Shown here: one piece after another, positions 35,321 through 44,419 of the stretch
Layout of the letters: each line of letters opens with the position of its first letter
Numbering within the stretch: position 1 is the stretch's first letter
Origin: Chryseolinea serpens
Lineage (GTDB): Bacteria; Bacteroidota; Bacteroidia; Cytophagales; Cyclobacteriaceae
Assembly: GCF_900129725.1 (NCBI RefSeq)
Contig: NZ_FQWQ01000003.1
Span: 1,046,091-1,110,090, forward strand
Direction: 5' to 3'
Length of the DNA stretch: 64,000 bases
Translations under genes and position numbers: made by a program
The notes under the pieces: model-generated
The model's database searches: none
The model's input: the letters and a program-made list of their open reading frames with translations, nothing else
What the model was told of the DNA's origin: nothing

Positions 35321-35390
35321 CTACTGGCTCCCGGCACTGAATACTGAATACTAACTACTGAATACTGGCTACTAACTACTGGCTCCTGAC
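35321..35390. repeat. Degenerate heptanucleotide tandem repeat, 10 units
   Basis: The 70 bases divide into ten 7-mers: CTACTGG, CTCCCGG, CACTGAA, TACTGAA, TACTAAC, TACTGAA, TACTGGC, TACTAAC, TACTGGC, TCCTGAC. The last unit ends two bases before the ATG of the response-regulator gene. A related array precedes the FecR gene at 54170-54253. Confidence 0.85.
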
Positions 35391-35392
35391 CT

Positions 35393-36067
35393 ATGAAAAT
35401 TCTCATCATCGAAGATGAAAAGGACCTCCAAAACAGCATGCTTCAATTTCTGCGGCAGGAGAGTTACATCTGCGAAGTGGCCAGTTCGGAGGAGGAAGCC
35501 GATGAGAAGATCATGCTTTACGACTATGACTGTATTCTTCTGGACATCAATCTTCCGGATGGCAGCGGGTTAAATATTTTGAAGAAGCTCAAGGAAGTGA
35601 ACAAACCGGAAGGCATCATCATCATCACCGCCCGCGATTCGCTCGACGACCGTGTGGAAGGCCTGAACCTGGGGGCCGACGATTATCTGACCAAACCTTT
35701 TCATTTGTCGGAATTGAATGCGCGGGTTTCGGCTGTGATCCGGCGGAAACAATTCGGGGGGAGCAACAAGATCAAATTTCACGAGATCGCCGTCGATCTC
35801 CCCGGAAAATTGGTGACGGTGAACGATCGTGTGGTAGAGCTGACGCGAAAGGAATATGACCTGTTGATCTTTCTGTTGGCCAACAAGAACCGGGTGGTGT
35901 CCAAGAATGCTATCGCCGAGCACTTGTCGGGCGATCATGCGGAAATGTTGGACAAGTTCGACTTTTTGTACTCGCACATGAAGAACCTGAAACGGAAACT
36001 GGCGGAGGCTGGGAGTGAAGATTATATAAAGACTATTTACGGCTTGGGTTACAAGTTTTCCACATGA
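35393..36067 (+). CDS. OmpR-type response regulator
   Basis: The protein has 224 residues. The receiver domain (1-118) has the acidic pair EDE (near 8-10), the phospho-acceptor Asp51 in ILLDINLPDGSG, the conserved Thr in IITARDSL and the lysine in LTKPFHL. The C-terminal winged helix (about 125-224) reads VELTRKEYDLLIFLLANKNR and ends YIKTIYGLGYKF, typical of OmpR/PhoB regulators. Its last bases overlap the start of the histidine kinase as ATGA, indicating translational coupling. Confidence 0.95.
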   Translation: MKILIIEDEKDLQNSMLQFLRQESYICEVASSEEEADEKIMLYDYDCILLDINLPDGSGLNILKKLKEVNKPEGIIIITARDSLDDRVEGLNLGADDYLTKPFHLSELNARVSAVIRRKQFGGSNKIKFHEIAVDLPGKLVTVNDRVVELTRKEYDLLIFLLANKNRVVSKNAIAEHLSGDHAEMLDKFDFLYSHMKNLKRKLAEAGSEDYIKTIYGLGYKFST

Positions 36068-37347
36068 GACTACTGCAGGTTAGTTTACGAAGTTCATTGT
36101 TGTATTCGCTCGTCATCGTGCTCATCAGCATCCCGGTGTCGCTGCTCTCCCTTCATAAGATCTTGAACGACGAGGTGGATGAATTGCTGGCCGCCCACAC
36201 CGCGGAATTTCTGAAACATATCAAAACTTTCGACTACCTGGAGGATCTCGAAACCGATCTCGAAGTATTCGACCAGTTGGCCTACGACATCGACATCCGG
36301 CCTTCGGATGACCAGGACACAGGGGCTAGCCGCTACGAAACCATTTCGTCGTATGACAGCGTGGCGCATGAACGGCGTCCTTTTCGCGAACTTTCGTCGC
36401 AGGTGATCATAAAAGGAAAACCGTATGTGCTCACCTTGCGCATGTCATTGGTGGACAACGATGAACTTATCTATGCCATTGGGCTGGTCCAGTTTGCGTT
36501 GATCGTGTTGCTGGCCGGGGGACTGTTGCTGTTGAATCGTTCGCTTTCAAAGAAACTGTGGGAACCGTTTTATAAAACGTTGAGTCAGTTGAAAGCCTAC
36601 CAGGTGGACAAAAGCGGAACGATAGCCGTCGTGAAAACCAATATTATCGAGTTCAATGATCTGAATCAGACCGTGAGTCATCTGGCCGACCGCAACCGGA
36701 AAGTGTTCCTGCATCAAAAAGAGTTTATTGAAAACGCTTCCCATGAATTGCAAACTCCGCTGGCCATCTTCCAGGCAAAACTGGATCTGCTCATGCAGAA
36801 GCCGGGCATGTCCGAAGCCGAAGCCGCGCTCATCACCGACCTGGAGGCCACGGCGCAACGCATGGCGCGCCTCAATAAAAATCTGTTGCTGCTCAGTAAG
36901 ATCGACAACGAACAATTCACGGGCAAAGAAGAGGTGGAGGTCTCGAAGCTTGCCGACGATCTCCTCTCCAACATCACATTCACGGCCGACGCCGAAAATG
37001 TTTCCATCACCCGCACGCTCGAACCGCTGCGCATCAACGCCAACAAAGCCCTGATCGAGATCCTATTGACCAACCTATTCCACAACGCTGTCCGCCATAC
37101 GCCGGAGGGGAACGTACAGGTGCAGCTTCATGACCACACCCTCACGGTGACCAACCACGGCAAACCGTTGACAATGGACCCCGGAAAAATGTTCGACCGT
37201 TTCACGAAGGAAAGCCCGAAGTCCTCCAGCACCGGGCTTGGGTTGGCTATTGTGAAGCGCATCTGCGATACGTATGGCTATGGGTTGTCGTACCGGTATG
37301 AAAATGGATGTCATGTTTTTTCCGTGGGTTTTAACGGCGTCGCATAG
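36064..37347 (+). CDS. Sensor histidine kinase
   Basis: The protein has 427 residues. Two transmembrane helices (about 10-30 and 138-160) enclose a periplasmic sensor domain of about 105 residues. The dimerisation/phosphoacceptor domain has His227 in ENASHELQTPLAIFQAK, the N box is NLFHNAVRHT and the G2 box is SSTGLGLAIVKRIC. No HAMP domain is obvious between the second helix and the H box. It overlaps the response-regulator gene by four bases (ATGA) and is divergent, as a unit, from the TonB-dependent receptor, which may be regulated by it. Confidence 0.93.
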   Translation: MRLLQVSLRSSLLYSLVIVLISIPVSLLSLHKILNDEVDELLAAHTAEFLKHIKTFDYLEDLETDLEVFDQLAYDIDIRPSDDQDTGASRYETISSYDSVAHERRPFRELSSQVIIKGKPYVLTLRMSLVDNDELIYAIGLVQFALIVLLAGGLLLLNRSLSKKLWEPFYKTLSQLKAYQVDKSGTIAVVKTNIIEFNDLNQTVSHLADRNRKVFLHQKEFIENASHELQTPLAIFQAKLDLLMQKPGMSEAEAALITDLEATAQRMARLNKNLLLLSKIDNEQFTGKEEVEVSKLADDLLSNITFTADAENVSITRTLEPLRINANKALIEILLTNLFHNAVRHTPEGNVQVQLHDHTLTVTNHGKPLTMDPGKMFDRFTKESPKSSSTGLGLAIVKRICDTYGYGLSYRYENGCHVFSVGFNGVA

Positions 37348-37419
37348 CGGTGATGCTATTGCAAGAATGTGTCAACGGCATGAGGTCGCTTTTTACAGCG
37401 ATGGCAACGAAACGGAATG

Positions 37420-39483
37420 TTATTTTTTTGTCTGGATCCATTCGGCAATCGCCCGCTGTGAGCGCACAGCCGAATCGTTGCCAGGCATTCTCAACTCTAC
37501 ATTTTTTCCTTCGCCATCGATGAATGCGCCCTGGCAATTGTCGGCCAGTTGGAGGCGCAGAATTTCCAGGAGCTCGGCTTTCAGGCTGGCGTTGGCGATG
37601 GGAAAGCACACTTCAATGCGGCGGTAGATGTTGCGGATCATCCAGTCGGCGGAGCCCATGAAGACTTCGGGGTGGCCATTGTTTTCGAACACGAAGATGC
37701 GACCGTGCTCGAGATAACGGTCGATGATCCTTTTGACGGTAATGGTTTCGCTGATGCCTTTCACTCCCGGGATCAGGCAGCAAATGCCCCGCACGATGAG
37801 CCGGATCTTTACGCCGGCCTGCGAAGCTTCATAGAGTTTGGCGATGAGGATGCGCTCTTCCAGGTTGTTGAGTTTGATCGTGATGCCACAAGGTTTTCCT
37901 TCCTGCGCATGCTGAATTTCGCGATCGATCAAAGCGAGGAAACGCTCCTGCAAGTTGAAGTGCCCCACCAGCAAATGCTCGAAGGAGAGATCGGTTTTTC
38001 GTGTGCGCTTTTTTCGCTTTTTCAGAAAATCAAACAACCATTGAATTTCGGTGAGCATGGGCTGATGGGCCGTGAGCAGGACGTGATCGGTATAGAAGCG
38101 CGCCGTGCTTTCGTTGAAATTGCCGGTGGCCAGCAAGCCGAGCAGGGAAGTTTTTTTATGATGCTTCCGTTTCACCAGGGCTAGCTTGGCGTGCACCTTG
38201 AGCCCGGGAATGCTCTCGATGATGCGCACCCCCGCGGCTTTCATTTGCTTTGACCATTTAATATTATTTGCCTCGTCGAACCGCGCTTTCAACTCAACAA
38301 ATACCACGACGTGCTTTCCGTTTTTAGCGGCGCTGATGAGCGCATTGGCAATACGGGATTCGGCAGCCACGCGATAGAGCGTCACATAGATCGCCTTCAC
38401 GGTGGGATCAAGCGCGGCTTCCGAGAAAAAACGAAGCACGGTTTCGTAGCTGTTGTAGGGCGGGTGAAGCAGCAGGTCTTTTTTCCGAATCTCCTGGAAA
38501 AGCGACGACTGCCGCGGAACGGGCAGGCGCGTGACCGGCCAGGGCTCATAACAAAACCGGCTGTCCTTCAGCGGCAGGGTGGCCAGGTCCTTGAGGTTGT
38601 GATAAGCTCCGCCGGCAATAAAATTCGCTGTGCCGAGGTGGAGCTTCTTTTTTAGGATGGCCAGTGTGTGCGGGGTGAGGCCGGGTTCGTAGAGGAACCG
38701 CGTGGCAAAACCCAGGTCGCGCGTGCCGATGCGTTGTTCGATCTTTTCGGCGAGGTTGCCGCTGAACTCGTCCTCCAGGTTTAGGTCGGAGTCGCGGGTG
38801 ATCTTTATGCTTTGGTGGGTGAAGATCTTTTGGTGGACCACCTTGTCCAGGTTGAGTTTAATAATGTCCTCCAGGAATAAGATGTACTGAATGCCATTGT
38901 GTGCCACAAGATAGAACCGCGGCAACTCCTCGGAAGGGATATTGACAATATAAACTTCCTTGCCCTTACGCTTTCCTGTCGATCGCGTGGTCACTACCAG
39001 GTACAGTTTGTTGTTCTCCGGAAAAAACTCCGTGTGCTTAGCAATCTTTACGGGTTGCAGAAATGTGGCGACGGTGTAGGTGAAATAGTCGTTCACCGCG
39101 TCGTGGATGAAATCGGGAATGGGTTCGTTGTAAACCAGGTGGATACCATTGGCGCGCAAGGCCTGCAGGATGTCCGATTCGATCACGCTGCCAAAGCGTT
39201 TCTGTTGGTTCACCACCGTGTCGTGTATGACCGGCAAAGTTTGCCTCAATTCTTTTTCTTCGTTCTTGTTCACTACCGCGCTCAACGCCGTTCGGGCGGG
39301 CATGCGCACGCGATAAAATTCGTCGAGGTTCGAGGAGTAGATGGCGAGAAACCGGATGCGCTCCATCAAGGGCACCGAGTCGCGCTGGGCTTCCATGAGC
39401 ACGCGCTCGTTGAAGGAAAGCCAGCTCAGATCGCGATCGAAGAAAGGATAAGCAACAGGGGCGGGGTCGGTTTTGTGGGGCAT
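37420..39483 (-). CDS. ppk1: Polyphosphate kinase 1
   Basis: From cat at 39481-39483 the protein has 687 residues; two further in-frame ATGs up to 14 codons upstream are possible starts. The N-terminal domain begins PFFDRDLSWLSFNERVLMEA, the standard PPK1 opening. The two phosphotransfer histidines are visible: His431 in VHAKLALVKRKHHKK and His604 in NNGHPEVFMGSADWM. The enzyme makes inorganic polyphosphate from ATP, reversibly, in the cytoplasm. It is divergent from the adenylate-cyclase gene and convergent with the histidine kinase. Confidence 0.95.
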   Translation of the reverse strand: MPHKTDPAPVAYPFFDRDLSWLSFNERVLMEAQRDSVPLMERIRFLAIYSSNLDEFYRVRMPARTALSAVVNKNEEKELRQTLPVIHDTVVNQQKRFGSVIESDILQALRANGIHLVYNEPIPDFIHDAVNDYFTYTVATFLQPVKIAKHTEFFPENNKLYLVVTTRSTGKRKGKEVYIVNIPSEELPRFYLVAHNGIQYILFLEDIIKLNLDKVVHQKIFTHQSIKITRDSDLNLEDEFSGNLAEKIEQRIGTRDLGFATRFLYEPGLTPHTLAILKKKLHLGTANFIAGGAYHNLKDLATLPLKDSRFCYEPWPVTRLPVPRQSSLFQEIRKKDLLLHPPYNSYETVLRFFSEAALDPTVKAIYVTLYRVAAESRIANALISAAKNGKHVVVFVELKARFDEANNIKWSKQMKAAGVRIIESIPGLKVHAKLALVKRKHHKKTSLLGLLATGNFNESTARFYTDHVLLTAHQPMLTEIQWLFDFLKKRKKRTRKTDLSFEHLLVGHFNLQERFLALIDREIQHAQEGKPCGITIKLNNLEERILIAKLYEASQAGVKIRLIVRGICCLIPGVKGISETITVKRIIDRYLEHGRIFVFENNGHPEVFMGSADWMIRNIYRRIEVCFPIANASLKAELLEILRLQLADNCQGAFIDGEGKNVELRMPGNDSAVRSQRAIAEWIQTKK

Positions 39484-39689
39484 GCGCGTAGGGTCCGGAA
39501 GAACAGTCATTGCCAAAATAATCAAATAAAAGACTGCCCAGACAACGGACGCGGAGCTTATTTTATTGCCGGATGACGGCCTTTGTTGGGAGGGTCCGGG
39601 TGTCTCTTTTCCGGTGACGGTCTCGATTATTTAACAAAAACTTAAACCCGGCGGCGCATTCGGGTGACCGTGAATGACTATCTTTTTGG

Positions 39690-41654
39690 ATGTTCACTTC
39701 CTTCCGGCAACGGCTGCTCTTCTGTTTTTCGCTCATCCTCGGCGCAAGCTTTCTGATCGTGATCCTCACACACTATCATCAACTGGCCCGGGAAAAAATT
39801 TCACGTTCTACGGCACTGATCGAGTCGGCCTATGTCTTGATGTTGAAAGACATCAACATCAAGAGCGACCTGTTCAACCAGGACGTTCACCAGCCCGCTT
39901 TTTTTAAGACCCGGACCAGCCCAAACCTGCGGGACCACCAGCGGATGAAAGACTCCATCGAACTCACCCTGGACGCCGCCATCGCTTCGTTCCGGCATTT
40001 GCCCTACACCATGGATTCGGGGTTGTATGTTGTCGAGCGGCAACTCAAAGGATCGGAAGCGCTTTTCGACACGCTGACCGCGCTCTTGCTGGATCGGGGC
40101 TACAAAGACTACAACCTGGAGGGTGCCATGCGCCGTCATATCCACTGGCTGGAAGACCACCACGCCATCGCTGCCGATAAAATGCTGAGCCTGCGCCGTC
40201 ATGAAAAAGATTACATCATCCGCCAGGAACCCGAGTATGTTCAAAAGCTCAATGCGATGGTGACCGATCTGCTGAAGCGCTATCCCTCTGCTTCCGACTC
40301 GGCCGCGTTTCACCTGGCGGGATACCGCGATCGTTTCAACGAAATGGTGGCACTCGAAACACGCATGGGCATACGCAGCAACTCCGGTCTGAAGCGGGAG
40401 ATGGACGATAAACTCAAAGCCATCGGTCATTCCCTGAACCAGGTGGTGATCCAGGCACAGGCCCGCGAGAAAGAAAGTTTAATGCAGCTTAACCGCTTGT
40501 TCTTATTCCTCTCCCTGATGCTGGTGGCGTTGAGCGTGGTCGCCAGTTTCATCATCGCCCGGCGGATCACGCGCCCGCTTACAGAGCTCACGGAATTTAT
40601 CACCCGTTTCATCGACAGTCATTTTACGGTGGAGGAACAAGCACCGGCTGTGCGAACGAAGGATGAGATCGGCAAACTGGCCGCAAACTTTACATTGCTG
40701 AAAGACGAGGTGATCAGTCACCTGAAATTTTTCAAACAGAAAGTCGATGAGCGGACCGCAGAATTGAATCGTGCCAATCAACGGCTCCTGGCCATCAACG
40801 AAGCCAATGCGCGCTTTGTGCCGACGCCGTTCCTGAAGTTCCTTGGAAAAAATTCGATCGAAGAAGTAGGTCCCGGCGACCAGGTGCACGGTGAGATGAC
40901 GGTGCTGTTTACGGATATCCGTGCGTTCACCCATCTATCGGAGACGCTAAGCCCACAGCAGAACTTTGATTTCGTCAACACCTATTTGCGCGAGATGGTG
41001 CCTGTCATCGAGCGGCACCATGGCTTTATCGACAAATTTATCGGCGACACCATCATGGCCATTTTCCCCGACTCGCCCGACGACGCCGTCGATGCGGCCT
41101 TGGACTTTGCGAAAGCCATCAGCCGTTTCAACGCGCATTTGCGGGCAAATAACATCGCGCCGATCGAGATCGGCACGGGCATTCACACCGGCAAACTGGT
41201 GTTGGGTACCATTGGCAACGCCAGCCGCCTGGAGACGACGGTGATCTCCGACGCGGTGAACATCGCCTCGCGCCTGGAGGGTCTCTGCAAACACTATCAT
41301 GCGTCCATCATCGTTTCCGACGACACCCTCGTCAAAGCCAACGCACTCAACAAACGCAACTTTCGTTACCTGGACGATGTGCGCGTGAAGGGAAAGCAGA
41401 AATCGATTCGTGTGTTTGAAATATTGGATGCCGAAAAAGATAGTTTTAAAATTTCATACCTCATGCACTACGAAAGCGGCATCGCCCGCATGAAGGCCGG
41501 TGATTATGAGGAAGCCCGGCAGATCTTTGCGGCACTCCATCAGAAAAATCCCGCCGACGGTTTGTTATTCCTGCTTTTGCAGCGCTGCGAAAAGCGGGCT
41601 GAACACGGGTCGTCGCTGCCCTGGGATGGTGTCGAAATCATGTATGTGAAATGA
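39690..41654 (+). CDS. Membrane-bound class III adenylate cyclase
   Basis: The protein has 654 residues. An N-terminal helix (7-27), a periplasmic helical sensor (about 30-265), a second helix (about 266-292), a HAMP domain (about 293-350) and a coiled coil (about 350-390) precede the cyclase domain (about 400-575). Metal aspartates are Asp409 in LFTDIRAFT and Asp453 in FIGDTIMAIF. The purine-specifying pair reads Lys449 (DKFIGD) and Thr in TTVISDAVN, as in bacterial adenylate rather than guanylate cyclases, and the transition-state Asn and Arg are in AVNIASRLE. A C-terminal TPR-like tail of about 60 residues follows. It is divergent from ppk1. Confidence 0.88.
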   Translation: MFTSFRQRLLFCFSLILGASFLIVILTHYHQLAREKISRSTALIESAYVLMLKDINIKSDLFNQDVHQPAFFKTRTSPNLRDHQRMKDSIELTLDAAIASFRHLPYTMDSGLYVVERQLKGSEALFDTLTALLLDRGYKDYNLEGAMRRHIHWLEDHHAIAADKMLSLRRHEKDYIIRQEPEYVQKLNAMVTDLLKRYPSASDSAAFHLAGYRDRFNEMVALETRMGIRSNSGLKREMDDKLKAIGHSLNQVVIQAQAREKESLMQLNRLFLFLSLMLVALSVVASFIIARRITRPLTELTEFITRFIDSHFTVEEQAPAVRTKDEIGKLAANFTLLKDEVISHLKFFKQKVDERTAELNRANQRLLAINEANARFVPTPFLKFLGKNSIEEVGPGDQVHGEMTVLFTDIRAFTHLSETLSPQQNFDFVNTYLREMVPVIERHHGFIDKFIGDTIMAIFPDSPDDAVDAALDFAKAISRFNAHLRANNIAPIEIGTGIHTGKLVLGTIGNASRLETTVISDAVNIASRLEGLCKHYHASIIVSDDTLVKANALNKRNFRYLDDVRVKGKQKSIRVFEILDAEKDSFKISYLMHYESGIARMKAGDYEEARQIFAALHQKNPADGLLFLLLQRCEKRAEHGSSLPWDGVEIMYVK

Positions 41655-41707
41655 CGATGACCTTGACCTTGGGGTGACTGGGAAAACGGGAAGTCAGCAA
41701 ATAGAAA

Positions 41708-41730
41708 GGGCTGCGTTTTTACGGCAGCCC
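41708..41730. terminator. Hairpin between convergent cyclase and aminotransferase genes
   Basis: GGGCTGC (41708-41714) pairs with GCAGCCC (41724-41730). T-runs are weak on both sides, so efficiency is uncertain. Confidence 0.5.
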
Positions 41731-41930
41731 CTTCAAATCTGAACCAATAATCTAATGTCCTCTTTAACGAGGGCGCTTAAAGTTTGTTTCGTTCGAGTAC
41801 ATTTTGCAGAAAAAAGGTATTCGTCCGCATTTTGTTTGCGATCACTTTGAAAGCTACACCTTGCCCCCGACATGCATAGGTGATTTGTTCTGCGTGCCGC
41901 GGCTGCTTTGTTCTGGGGATCAAGTGTGTG

Positions 41931-43295
41931 TTAAAAAGATATACCCCTGCTTGCGACATCCAAAGCGTTTTCAAGAATGGTCAACGCTGCCGACAATTGC
42001 GCGCGCGTGATGATCAACGGCGGCGAAAGCTGCAGCACGTTGCCCTGCGAAACCTTGAAACTCAAACCTTGCTGAAGGCATTCATACATCACCGTTTCCG
42101 CTTCCTGCACAGCCTTCTCTTTTGTCTTGCGGTCTTTCACGAGTTCCACGCCCCACAACAGCCCGATGCCGCGTACATCGCCGATCAAAGGAAACTTTTG
42201 TTGCAGGCGATCCAGTTGCTCGCGCATGAAACGACCATCGTCGCGCACTTTCTCCAGGAGATTATTTTCTTCGATGTACTCCAGCATGGCCAGGGCCGCC
42301 ACACTTCCCAGGGGGCTTTTTTCAAATGTAAAATGACCCAGCGAAACTTCTGCGGCAATGTTGTGGGACTCACGTGCTACAATACCCGCCATCGGGATAA
42401 CGCCCGCGCCGAGGCCTTTGCCCAGGCACACGATGTCCGGTTCGATGTCGTAATGTTCGAACGCAAACATTTTTCCCGTGCGCCCGAAAGCGATGGGGAT
42501 CTCATCCAGGATCAGGAGTACGTGGTGACGGGTGCAGATCTCTCTCACTTTTTTCCAATAGGCCTTCGATGGTATTTGCACGTCGGTGTTGCGCATGGTC
42601 TCAATTAAAAAGGCTCCAATGTCACCTTCTTTTTCAATGACATATTCGAGGTAGTCCGCGTAGGCGATGTCGCTATCATTCGTGGAGCTGAAAGGACCGC
42701 GATAGGTGGTGGGAGGAGGGATGCGTTCGACGCCTGGTGCAAGCGGGCCCATGCCCTTTCGAAAGTCGCGTTCACCGCCAGCGGCGATGGCGTCGAGGGA
42801 TGCGCCGTGAAAAGAATCCCAGACGGAGATGATCTTGTGTTTGCCGGTCACCAGCCGCGCCAGTTTCAAGGCCATGCTGATGGCGGAACTACCCCCTGGT
42901 GCAAACAGCACGCGCTTCAGATCGCCAGGAAAAAGGTCACCCAATTTTTTGGCGAGGGTGATCGCGGGGATGTTCGTATAGCGACGGGGTGAGAATGCCA
43001 GTTGGTCCATTTGGGCTTTCACACGGTCGAGCACGAAGGCATTGCCATAACCCAGTTGGTGAACGTTGTTGCCGTGGAAGTCCATGTATTCTTTTCCACG
43101 GATGTCGGTCAGGTAAATGTCGTGGCAGGAGGCCAGCACGTCGAGACAGGGCGTGGAGAGGGATTGATGCAGGAAATAGCGGGCATCCTCGTCCAGGTAT
43201 TGTCGCGTTTCGGGATGTTCGATCACCGCATACCAGGCGGTTCGGGACGCCGACAAATTGATATCGCCTTCGGTGCGCAGGGGGGAGCCGCTCAT
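41931..43295 (-). CDS. PLP-dependent class III aminotransferase family protein
   Basis: From cat at 43293-43295 the protein has 454 residues; longer in-frame extensions lack conserved character. The class III fold is clear: GNNVHQLGYGN near the N terminus, ILDEIPIAFGRTGKMFAFEH (the Asp that contacts the PLP ring), and CLGKGLGAG with the Schiff-base lysine. The opening GDINLSASRTAW and the divergent XRE-cupin regulator recall the phosphonate-degrading enzyme PbfA (an ammonia-lyase acting on hydroxy-aminoethylphosphonate) as well as other class III enzymes; no other phosphonate genes are near, so this is only a suggestion. Substrate is unassigned. Confidence 0.85.
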   Translation of the reverse strand: MSGSPLRTEGDINLSASRTAWYAVIEHPETRQYLDEDARYFLHQSLSTPCLDVLASCHDIYLTDIRGKEYMDFHGNNVHQLGYGNAFVLDRVKAQMDQLAFSPRRYTNIPAITLAKKLGDLFPGDLKRVLFAPGGSSAISMALKLARLVTGKHKIISVWDSFHGASLDAIAAGGERDFRKGMGPLAPGVERIPPPTTYRGPFSSTNDSDIAYADYLEYVIEKEGDIGAFLIETMRNTDVQIPSKAYWKKVREICTRHHVLLILDEIPIAFGRTGKMFAFEHYDIEPDIVCLGKGLGAGVIPMAGIVARESHNIAAEVSLGHFTFEKSPLGSVAALAMLEYIEENNLLEKVRDDGRFMREQLDRLQQKFPLIGDVRGIGLLWGVELVKDRKTKEKAVQEAETVMYECLQQGLSFKVSQGNVLQLSPPLIITRAQLSAALTILENALDVASRGISF

Positions 43296-43485
43296 AGCTA
43301 CTGAATAAGTTTTATAAAGACTAAACAAATATCCCGGATTTTCCTGATCCTTTCCGCCTGCACAACGGATTATGTTTTTGTTAATGGAACCCGCCCTGTC
43401 CGCTGCGAGAAGGGGAGCCACGGCGTGCATGAGATTGTATTTTGTATTCGCTTAATCCCGCGCTTTAACTTATCATTGTGTCTGT

Positions 43486-44064
43486 ATGCAAGAGGATATA
43501 CTAATACAGATCAGCAATAAAATAAAGCAAGCACGGAAATCGAAGAACGCCACGGTTCAGGAGTTGGCCGATTTGGCCAAGGTGAGCAAGGGGCTCATTT
43601 CACAAGTTGAAAACAGCCGCACGATCCCCTCGCTGCCGGTCCTGTTCTCCATCATCCGCGCGCTGAACCTGGACCTGAACGACTTTTTCAAAGACGTCAC
43701 CCTCATGGCGGACGTTCCCAAGGTCATCACCAAAAAGCCGAAGGACTATCAAAAATTCGAAAAAGAAACCACGAAAGGATTTACCTACAGAAGAATTCTC
43801 ACCAAAGAAATTGGCAACCTTCCCATCGACGTCGTTCTACTGGAACTGAAACCCGGCGCCAAACGCAAGGCCTATGTGAAAACAGAAGCCTATGAATATA
43901 AGTACATCATCAAAGGCTCGATCCGCTACGTCATCGGCGAAAAGGAATATGTGCTCAAGACCGGCGACTCGCTATTCTTCGACGGACGCGAGGAACACAC
44001 CTTGGCCAACGCCGGAAAATCGACAGCGCAAATGTTGGTGGTGTATTTCTTTATACCGACGTAA
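43486..44064 (+). CDS. XRE-cupin transcriptional regulator
   Basis: The protein has 192 residues. The N-terminal HTH (about 8-65) is VQELADLAKVSKGLISQVEN with RTIPSLPVLFSIIRAL. The C-terminal cupin (about 115-190) reads VKTEAYEYKYIIKGSIRYVI and ends EHTLANAGKSTAQMLVVYFF, where the ligand of this small-molecule sensor would bind. It is divergent from the aminotransferase gene and probably controls it. Its promoter was not resolved. Confidence 0.92.
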   Translation: MQEDILIQISNKIKQARKSKNATVQELADLAKVSKGLISQVENSRTIPSLPVLFSIIRALNLDLNDFFKDVTLMADVPKVITKKPKDYQKFEKETTKGFTYRRILTKEIGNLPIDVVLLELKPGAKRKAYVKTEAYEYKYIIKGSIRYVIGEKEYVLKTGDSLFFDGREEHTLANAGKSTAQMLVVYFFIPT

Positions 44065-44067
44065 TAG

Positions 44068-44087
44068 CCCCTGGCCTTTAGGCTTGG
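44068..44087. repeat. Partial copy of CTTTAG palindrome family B
   Basis: CCCCTGGCCTTTAGGCTTGG begins like the right-hand hairpin of the element below (reverse complement CCCTGGCCTTTAGGCCAGGG) but its second arm is degenerate. Confidence 0.6.
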
Positions 44088-44170
44088 TCTATATCTTTTG
44101 AAGGGAAAGGGCATAATTGAGTGAGCAACCCTGGGTTAAGGCCTACGTTCAGAAAATGTCAGTAATATTT

Positions 44171-44339
44171 TGAATAACCCCGGACTTTAGTCCGGGGTAC
44201 AGACACCTACTTATGACGGGCTTTAGCCCTGACTTTTCCTCTGTATGTATCGCTGTCTACCCAATCATCGGTGTGGTCAGGGCTAAAGCCCGGATGAGTG
44301 AGATGTCTTGGTCCCTGGCCTAAAGGCCAGGGTTATTCA
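44171..44339. repeat. Composite palindromic element (BIME-like), family B
   Basis: The 169-base element is bounded by TGAATAACCC (44171-44180) and its reverse complement (44330-44339). Just inside lie two hairpins, CCCCGGACTTTAGTCCGGGG (44178-44197) and CCCTGGCCTAAAGGCCAGGG (44313-44332), in inverted orientation. The centre holds a perfect 17-base inverted repeat (44217-44233 and 44276-44292). The two end hairpins differ by paired, compensating changes. Confidence 0.85.
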
Positions 44340-44419
44340 GTTCCGTGCCGGTGGCGCACGTCGTAACATCAAACATAGAAGTCGACGATCATCTTCTTAG
44401 AAAATATTTTTGACCAGGC

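Larger units (their letters stand above)
44065..44419. other. 355-base gap with palindromic repeats
   Basis: No coding sequence. It contains the composite palindromic element at 44171-44339 and a partial single copy at 44068-44087. The remaining bases show nothing recognised. Confidence 0.75.

Noticed and set aside
35251-35439. Minus-strand frame with repeated SSQYSVVSIQYSV-like peptide
   Set aside because: The repeated peptide is only the translation of the heptanucleotide array in a frame of 21 bases.
39679-39686. TATCTTTT as promoter of the cyclase gene
   Set aside because: It ends three bases before the start codon, so transcription would begin after the ATG.
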